Positions 6,075 through 10,299 of a stretch of 10,299 bases of DNA are shown one piece after another. The translations under genes and the position numbers were made by a program. Source of the stretch: an uncultured Campylobacter sp. Its GTDB lineage: Bacteria > Campylobacterota > Campylobacteria > Campylobacterales > Campylobacteraceae. The notes beneath the pieces are model-generated. The model saw nothing but the letters and a program-made list of their open reading frames with translations, had not been told where the DNA came from and ran no database searches. Each line of letters opens with the position of its first letter. The stretch's first letter is position 1. The stretch lies in NCBI RefSeq assembly GCF_938017615.1, contig NZ_CALIJA010000116.1, positions 1 through 10,299 of the forward strand. The letters are read 5' to 3'.

Positions 6075-7677
6075 AAATTTCTCCGATCTTTTTTATTAAA
6101 TCTTGCAAGTCGCTTTTTAAAATCGATCTGAAATCGAGCAAAAATTTATCATCCTCGATCCGTCCGATTATACCCTCAGCGCGAAATTTTGCCTGCGTGC
6201 TCTGCGGATCTGCACCGTCAAGTATCGCAAGCGCGATGCTAGGATAGGAGGCGCCGGGCATCGTGCCGCCACCTACGAAGGTGGTAGTAGGCACGATCTG
6301 CGATTTTACGCCGATGCGAGATTGCACTAACTCCGCTCGCTCACGTAGCTCATCTAGGCTTAGATGGATCTGATCTATCGTCGTGATGAGGTGAAATTCT
6401 TTATTTATATACGCTTTGATCGTCTCGGCAAGCAGGCTTAGCGTGATCTTATCCACGCGCAGCATTCGCAGTAGCTGGTTTTTTCGCAGGCGCGCGATGA
6501 GCTGCCGATCTCCTAGGATGATGCCGCACTGCACGGAGCCGAAAAGCTTGTCGCCGCTAAAGCTAAGCAGCCGCACGCCGCTTTTTAAAAGCTCAAAAAT
6601 GGATGGCTCGCTTTTGCCTAGCCCAAATCCCAGCTCGCTCGCGTAGCCGCTTCCAAGATCGTAATAATCGATGATCTCGTTAAAACTTTCCACTTTTTTC
6701 ATGCTAAATTTTGCAGGAGCAATCTTAGAAGCTTTAGCGAAAATTCCGTTCTCGCCGTCTTCATGAAAACACTCGCTCTTTTCGGACGGCTCGCCGCTAT
6801 TTAAATTTAGAGCACTCGCAGAGCTATCCGCTAAGCTTAAACCATTCGGCGCGGAATTTAAAATTTCGCCCGCTGCGTCCGAAGAGCCGCCGCAAAGATC
6901 TGCTAAATTTTTAAAGCTTGCCGCTCTAAGCGCTAAAAATTCTCTCTTTGCCTGTGAGGCGCGACGTGCGAGAGCCGCCACCTCTGTAGCGCTTACGCTA
7001 GAGCTAAAGCCCGAAATTTTAAAATTTGAGCGGTGCACCTTCATCAAGATCGCCGTATTTTCATTGATCGCTTCTTCGTAATCGTCCAGCTTGGTTTTGT
7101 TCGTAGTGCCGATCTCTACGAGCTTTGCGCCCGAGTTTGACATCACTTCGCTTACTCGAAAGCTTCCGCCGATCTCGACTAGCTCGCCGCGGCTTACCAC
7201 GACTTCACGTCCGCGCGCGAAGGTATTTAGCACCAAAAATACCGCCGCAGCGTTATTATTGACCACGAGTGCGTCCTGCGCGCCGAAGAGCTCGCTGCAC
7301 AAAAGCGCTATGTAGTCGTATCTGTTGCCGCGCGCGCCCTCGGATAGGTCGTATTCTAAATTTGAATACGAGGTGATGATCTTTTGCGCGCGGGCTAAAA
7401 TTTCGGCGCTGATGACGCTGCGGCCGAGATTTGTGTGTAGCACGACGCCAGTTGCGTTAATGAGCGGTTTGAGGCTTAGATTTTGAAATTTTTCGTAGCG
7501 CGATTTGATGCGCGCAATGATCTCGCTTTCGCTTGCGAGCTCGCCTCCTTGTAGCGCCTTCCTGCGTGCCTCTTCGATGAGCTCTTGCGCGATTTTGATG
7601 ATTTGCGGGCGGAGGCAGTTTTGAAACTCCTGCGCGTTTGCGATTTTGTCGATTTTTGGTAGTTTGATTCGTTGCAT
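6067..7677 (-). CDS. selA: L-seryl-tRNA(Sec) selenium transferase SelA, with an insertion
   Basis: SelA is a PLP enzyme that converts Ser-tRNA(Sec) to Sec-tRNA(Sec) with selenophosphate. Family landmarks are PLINATGVVLHTNLGRS (71-87), NLEYDLSEGARGNR (106-119), VNNNAAAV (139-146), MKVHRSNFKISGF (212-224) and SFSGDKLFG (372-380), with Lys377 as the PLP lysine, corresponding to Lys295 of E. coli. The C-terminal part has TFVGGGTMPG and GRIEDDKFLLDFRSI. At 536 residues it is about 80-90 longer than usual. The excess lies at about residues 245-333, between KVHRSN and the DLGSG strand, and is Ser/Ala/Asn-rich. The frame is open throughout. Only a weak GGGG-type ribosome binding site precedes the ATG. 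It is first in the operon; a candidate promoter is at 7707-7715. Confidence 0.95.
   Translation of the reverse strand: MQRIKLPKIDKIANAQEFQNCLRPQIIKIAQELIEEARRKALQGGELASESEIIARIKSRYEKFQNLSLKPLINATGVVLHTNLGRSVISAEILARAQKIITSYSNLEYDLSEGARGNRYDYIALLCSELFGAQDALVVNNNAAAVFLVLNTFARGREVVVSRGELVEIGGSFRVSEVMSNSGAKLVEIGTTNKTKLDDYEEAINENTAILMKVHRSNFKISGFSSSVSATEVAALARRASQAKREFLALRAASFKNLADLCGGSSDAAGEILNSAPNGLSLADSSASALNLNSGEPSEKSECFHEDGENGIFAKASKIAPAKFSMKKVESFNEIIDYYDLGSGYASELGFGLGKSEPSIFELLKSGVRLLSFSGDKLFGSVQCGIILGDRQLIARLRKNQLLRMLRVDKITLSLLAETIKAYINKEFHLITTIDQIHLSLDELRERAELVQSRIGVKSQIVPTTTFVGGGTMPGASYPSIALAILDGADPQSTQAKFRAEGIIGRIEDDKFLLDFRSILKSDLQDLIKKIGEIYE
6680..6945 (-). other. low-complexity insertion within SelA
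   Basis: This in-frame segment encodes about residues 245-333 of SelA. It has no counterpart in ordinary SelA, judged by comparison with the E. coli sequence from memory. It is rich in Ser, Ala, Asn and Leu, with a charged end (SEKSECFHEDGENG), and contains blocks of AAATTT at about 6799-6810, 6855-6867 and 6904-6913, the same words that fill the spacers. Boundaries are approximate. Confidence 0.7.
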
Positions 7678-7706
7678 TGCGACCCCGATGCCTTAAAATT
7701 TAGGCG

Positions 7707-7715
7707 ATTTTATCA
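7707..7715 (-). promoter_or_regulatory. candidate extended -10 promoter for selA
   Basis: On the minus strand this reads TGATAAAAT, an extended -10 (TGn followed by five of six matches to TATAAT). Transcription would begin near 7700 and give a leader of about 23 bases. The leader includes the small inverted repeat GCCTAAATTTTAAGGC (7691-7706). No -35 box is evident, as is usual in Campylobacter. Confidence 0.45.
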
Positions 7716-7740
7716 TTTAAAGCTTTGATTTTGCTTTATC

Positions 7741-7746
7741 TATAAA
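7741..7746 (+). promoter_or_regulatory. candidate -10 element for the Fe-S protein gene
   Basis: TATAAA follows the T-rich stretch TTGATTTTGCTTTATC, the usual Campylobacter promoter style. It would leave a leader of about 95 bases before the start at 7844. Position in the 166-base divergent spacer supports a promoter somewhere here; this exact site is a guess. Confidence 0.3.
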
Positions 7747-7843
7747 ATTATTAATTTAAATTCGATTTACTTTAAGTGCAGAATTTAAAAGCTGTTTAGA
7801 AAATAAGAGTAAAACCCGCCTAATTATCAATTTAGGATAGATT

Positions 7844-9526
7844 ATGAAAGAACATGGATTTTACGCCGCGGGGCTAAAGGATGTCGTCTTAAGCGATGAT
7901 ATCGAAATTTGCGGCGATGAAGAGGGGACGAAAAATGAGGAATTTATCGTTGCTAATTCGCCGAAACTAAAAGCGCAAATTTATGCGCCCGAGATAAATT
8001 TTTATATAGAAAATTCCGCAGATGAGCCGCTACAAATCGCTAAAAACGTAGATATTTTGTATCGCGCCAAGGATATTGCCTTCGACGGCGCGCTAGATAG
8101 CGACTATCAAAAGCCCGTCGGCAAAAACGTAATTCTCGCCTGTGATGAGCCGCGAGAGGGGCTTGTGAGGCTACTTAGGCGGCATGGATTTAAGGTGATC
8201 GCGTTAAGCAGGGCCGAGATTAAGTTCGTCTACGGCGAGATTGGCGATCTTGCAGTTACGATTTTAAGTGAGCGAGATGAGGTTGAGACTGAGGCGGATT
8301 TTTTCTTGATTAGCGGCGCAGCGCCCTATCAATTGCGACAAAGCGGCTGCTACGAGATATCGGGGCTAAAAGACGATGAAATTTTAGAAATTTTAAATTC
8401 CAAAAGCCCGGTTTATCATTATAAGAATTCCACGATCTTCGATCCTGCGATTTGCCAGTATCAAGGTAGGCGAAATGAGCTGCGAGCGCCATGTGTGGAG
8501 GTTTGCCCTACAGTGGCGATTTTGAAAAACGACGAAAAGCGCGAGTTAGTATTTTCACATATCGACTGCGTCGGTTGCGGCGCGTGCGTGAGCGTCTGCC
8601 CTAGCGGCGCGCTGAAATTTGCCAAGCTGCCCCAAAGCGTATTTGGCGAGATCGCAAAGCTCTATGCAGGCAAAATTCCGTTTCTCATCGCAGAGAGCGA
8701 AATCGAGTCCGCACCCGCAGTGCAGCTTCCGTGCGGCGTGCTGCCGTTTGGAATTTTTGGAAGCAGGCAAATAGATGAGGTAAATTTGCTAAGCGCGATG
8801 CAAGAAAGCGGCTCGAGTGTGATCATTTACGGCACGGACGTGGGCGAGGGCACGCGTGAAGCGGTGGAGCTTGTCAATGGAATTTCGCGCGCGATCTACG
8901 GCAAGGACGCAGTATTTTTAGCGCGAAATTTAACCGAGCTGCAAGAGGCGCTAAAGCAGGCGCAAAGCTCTCAGCCGTGGGCGTTTAGCCTAAACGAACA
9001 GGGCCTTAGCAAGAAAGAAATTTTTTCCAAACGCGTAAGCGCGATGGTCGGCGAGGACAGCTTCGGCGCTGTAAAAAGCGGAGAGTTGCTAAAATTTGGC
9101 AAAGTAAGCATAAACGAAGCAAGTTGTACGCTCTGCCTTAGCTGCGTGGGCGCCTGTAATACCGGCGCGCTGTATGCCGATAACAGCGACAATTCGATTA
9201 AGCTCAACGCTTCGCTTTGCACGACATGCAACTACTGCGTGCTAAGCTGCGCCGAAAAGGATACGATCGAGCTTCAGCCTTGCGGCGTGGAGCTTGAGCC
9301 GGGATTTTTTAATTACAAAATGCTAGCCAAAGACGAGCTTTTTAAGTGCATCGAGTGCGGTAAGGAATTTGCGACGAGCAAAGCCGTGATGAAGATCGCG
9401 GATATGATGGGCGCGCATTTTGCAAACGAGCCTGAAAAGATGAAGACGCTTTTTTGCTGCGGCGATTGCAAGGCAAAAATAATGATAAAAAAACAGATAG
9501 AAGATGCTAGAAAAGGAGCGATGTAA
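7844..9526 (+). CDS. multi-[4Fe-4S] ferredoxin-type protein, formate dehydrogenase-associated
   Basis: The 560-residue cytoplasmic product (no signal peptide) carries several cysteine clusters. The first pair is an irregular set (Cys204, Cys217, Cys221-Pro) followed by a classical CVGCGACVSVCP (242-253). A second pair is CTLCLSCVGAC (428-438) and CTTCNYCVLSC (459-469). At the C-terminus CIEC (502-505) and CCGDC (538-542) look like a metal-binding knuckle. Residues about 94-345 between and before the clusters have no motif I recognise. It probably moves electrons or helps cofactor assembly for formate dehydrogenase. It diverges from selA and overlaps the next gene by one base. From memory, C. 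jejuni has a large ferredoxin-like protein (Cj1377c) in the same divergent position next to selA; this is the basis for the role, which is otherwise inference. AGGA at 7834-7837 supports the start. Confidence 0.85.
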   Translation: MKEHGFYAAGLKDVVLSDDIEICGDEEGTKNEEFIVANSPKLKAQIYAPEINFYIENSADEPLQIAKNVDILYRAKDIAFDGALDSDYQKPVGKNVILACDEPREGLVRLLRRHGFKVIALSRAEIKFVYGEIGDLAVTILSERDEVETEADFFLISGAAPYQLRQSGCYEISGLKDDEILEILNSKSPVYHYKNSTIFDPAICQYQGRRNELRAPCVEVCPTVAILKNDEKRELVFSHIDCVGCGACVSVCPSGALKFAKLPQSVFGEIAKLYAGKIPFLIAESEIESAPAVQLPCGVLPFGIFGSRQIDEVNLLSAMQESGSSVIIYGTDVGEGTREAVELVNGISRAIYGKDAVFLARNLTELQEALKQAQSSQPWAFSLNEQGLSKKEIFSKRVSAMVGEDSFGAVKSGELLKFGKVSINEASCTLCLSCVGACNTGALYADNSDNSIKLNASLCTTCNYCVLSCAEKDTIELQPCGVELEPGFFNYKMLAKDELFKCIECGKEFATSKAVMKIADMMGAHFANEPEKMKTLFCCGDCKAKIMIKKQIEDARKGAM

Positions 9527-10299
9527 TGGATGCGAATCTACTTCAAGCAAGAAGCTACTACTACGAATTTTTTGCAATTCCGTTTTTTTTCTATGAAACG
9601 GATGCGAAATTTAAGCGCTGGAAGGAGCAGCTGGAGTTTTTACGCAGCTCGCCCATTGTGCCTAGCGATGAGGCGGAATTTCAAAATTTGGCGAAATTCG
9701 ATTTTACAGCGTTTAAAAGCGAGCAAAATTCCGTGCTTTTTGATTTTTCATACGCCAACGTGCCGATGAGTGCGAGCTTCTACGACGAGGGACGCGATGA
9801 TGGGCGTATGCGTGTCGCGGTAATCGACGTGCTAAAAAAGAGTAAATTTCGCCGTAATATGGAGCTTTGCAAAGAGTGCGAGGACTATGTGGGATTTATT
9901 TTTTACCTGCATTCGACTCTGCTGCGCGACGCGGCTGCAAAACACAGCGCAGTTTTAAACGGACAAAATTTCGTGACAAAAGAGCAAAATTCCACAAATA
10001 GCGCGAGCTGGACGGCGCAAGACGGAAAAAATTCTGCAGGTTCGCATGGCAGTAAAAATTTTACAGGCCCGCAGGATGGCAAAAATGCTGCGAACTCGCA
10101 ATACGCTAAAAATTTCATCGGCGCGCAAGACGGAGAAGCGCTGGCGTTAGAGCTTTTTACGAATGTCACCAACAGCTTTGTGGATGAGTTTAGCGAGCTT
10201 TTGTGCGGGCATGTGCGGGCGGATTTTTTCAAATCATTAGGCGCACTAATGAGAAGCTTTTTTGCGCTAGAACGCTCGCTTTTAGCGCTTGCCGCTCCG
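9526..10299 (+). CDS. TorD-family chaperone, 3' end outside window
   Basis: The first 258 residues are visible and the frame is still open at the window edge. TorD-family proteins bind the Tat signal and apo-form of molybdenum/tungsten enzymes such as formate dehydrogenase. Family-like features are the all-helical composition, the N-terminal LLQARSYYYEFFAIPF, the segment MSASFYDEGRDDGRMRVAV (81-99), and CKECEDYVGFIFYLHSTLL (115-133) where the family has its E..D..G..L helix. The ATG overlaps the preceding TAA (TAATG), with AAGGAG at 9513-9518, so the two are translationally coupled. Residues about 141-204 are an unusual Asn/Gly/Ser/Gln-rich loop with tandem repeats. The helical fold resumes at ALALELFTNVTNSFVDEF. 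A DmsD/NarJ-type relative is possible; the neighbours favour a formate dehydrogenase chaperone. Confidence 0.8.
   Translation, partial: MDANLLQARSYYYEFFAIPFFFYETDAKFKRWKEQLEFLRSSPIVPSDEAEFQNLAKFDFTAFKSEQNSVLFDFSYANVPMSASFYDEGRDDGRMRVAVIDVLKKSKFRRNMELCKECEDYVGFIFYLHSTLLRDAAAKHSAVLNGQNFVTKEQNSTNSASWTAQDGKNSAGSHGSKNFTGPQDGKNAANSQYAKNFIGAQDGEALALELFTNVTNSFVDEFSELLCGHVRADFFKSLGALMRSFFALERSLLALAAP
10018..10134 (+). repeat. 54-base in-frame tandem repeat in the chaperone gene
   Basis: Units begin at 10018, 10072 and 10126, exactly 54 bases apart, each opening with CAA/CAG-GAC/GAT-GGA/GGC (Gln-Asp-Gly). Two full 18-residue units read QDGKNSAGSHGSKNFTGP and QDGKNAANSQYAKNFIGA; a third begins QDGEA. 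A weaker, more diverged unit may precede at 9964. Codons differ between units, so the duplication is not recent. Confidence 0.8.

Noticed and set aside
10018..10134. Tandem repeats as a CRISPR array
   Set aside because: Units are adjacent, diverged and in frame within a protein-coding gene, with no constant repeats separated by unique spacers.
9903..10232. Minus-strand open frame of 109 codons with a repeated Cys/Pro/Phe pattern
   Set aside because: It is the complement of the 54-base repeats in the chaperone gene, has no ribosome binding site or known pattern, and lies wholly inside a better-supported frame.

Overview
The window reads as Campylobacter (Epsilonproteobacteria/Campylobacterota). 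Supporting signs are the ribosomal protein sequences, very frequent AAATTT/AAAATTTT words in coding and spacer DNA, and a gene order selA-selB-DsbC-like divergent from a large ferredoxin-type protein. From memory, that order matches the Campylobacter jejuni Cj1377c-Cj1380 neighbourhood. Coding DNA is not strongly AT-rich by eye, which points to one of the higher-GC oral species (C. gracilis would fit). The species is an inference.

Left part (1-1022): an AT-rich leader with a 14-bp inverted repeat, then rpmI (L35) and rplT (L20), closed by a strong hairpin-plus-T-run terminator. A second, nested inverted repeat follows immediately.

1058-3019: a secreted outer-membrane protein. Its C-terminal half looks like an autotransporter beta-barrel. 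Its N-terminal half resembles the spherulin-4/GH135-type TIM-barrel glycosidase family, an unusual passenger. A 469-base spacer without genes (3020-3488) separates it from the convergent selenium operon.

7677-3489 (minus strand): selA, selB (8-base overlap) and a periplasmic DsbC-like thiol oxidoreductase with a CPFC active site, apparently one operon. SelA makes Sec-tRNA from Ser-tRNA(Sec); SelB delivers it to UGA codons. SelA carries a low-complexity insertion of roughly 90 residues.

7844-10299 (plus strand): diverging from selA across 166 bases are a 560-residue multi-[4Fe-4S] protein and, in a TAATG stop/start overlap, a TorD-family chaperone cut by the window end. Together with selAB this looks like the upstream part of a selenocysteine formate dehydrogenase locus. 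A Tat-exported, UGA-containing FdhA is expected to the right but is not visible here. The chaperone carries an in-frame 54-base tandem repeat in an inserted loop.

No RNA genes, insertion sequences, CRISPR arrays or selenocysteine codons were found in the window.
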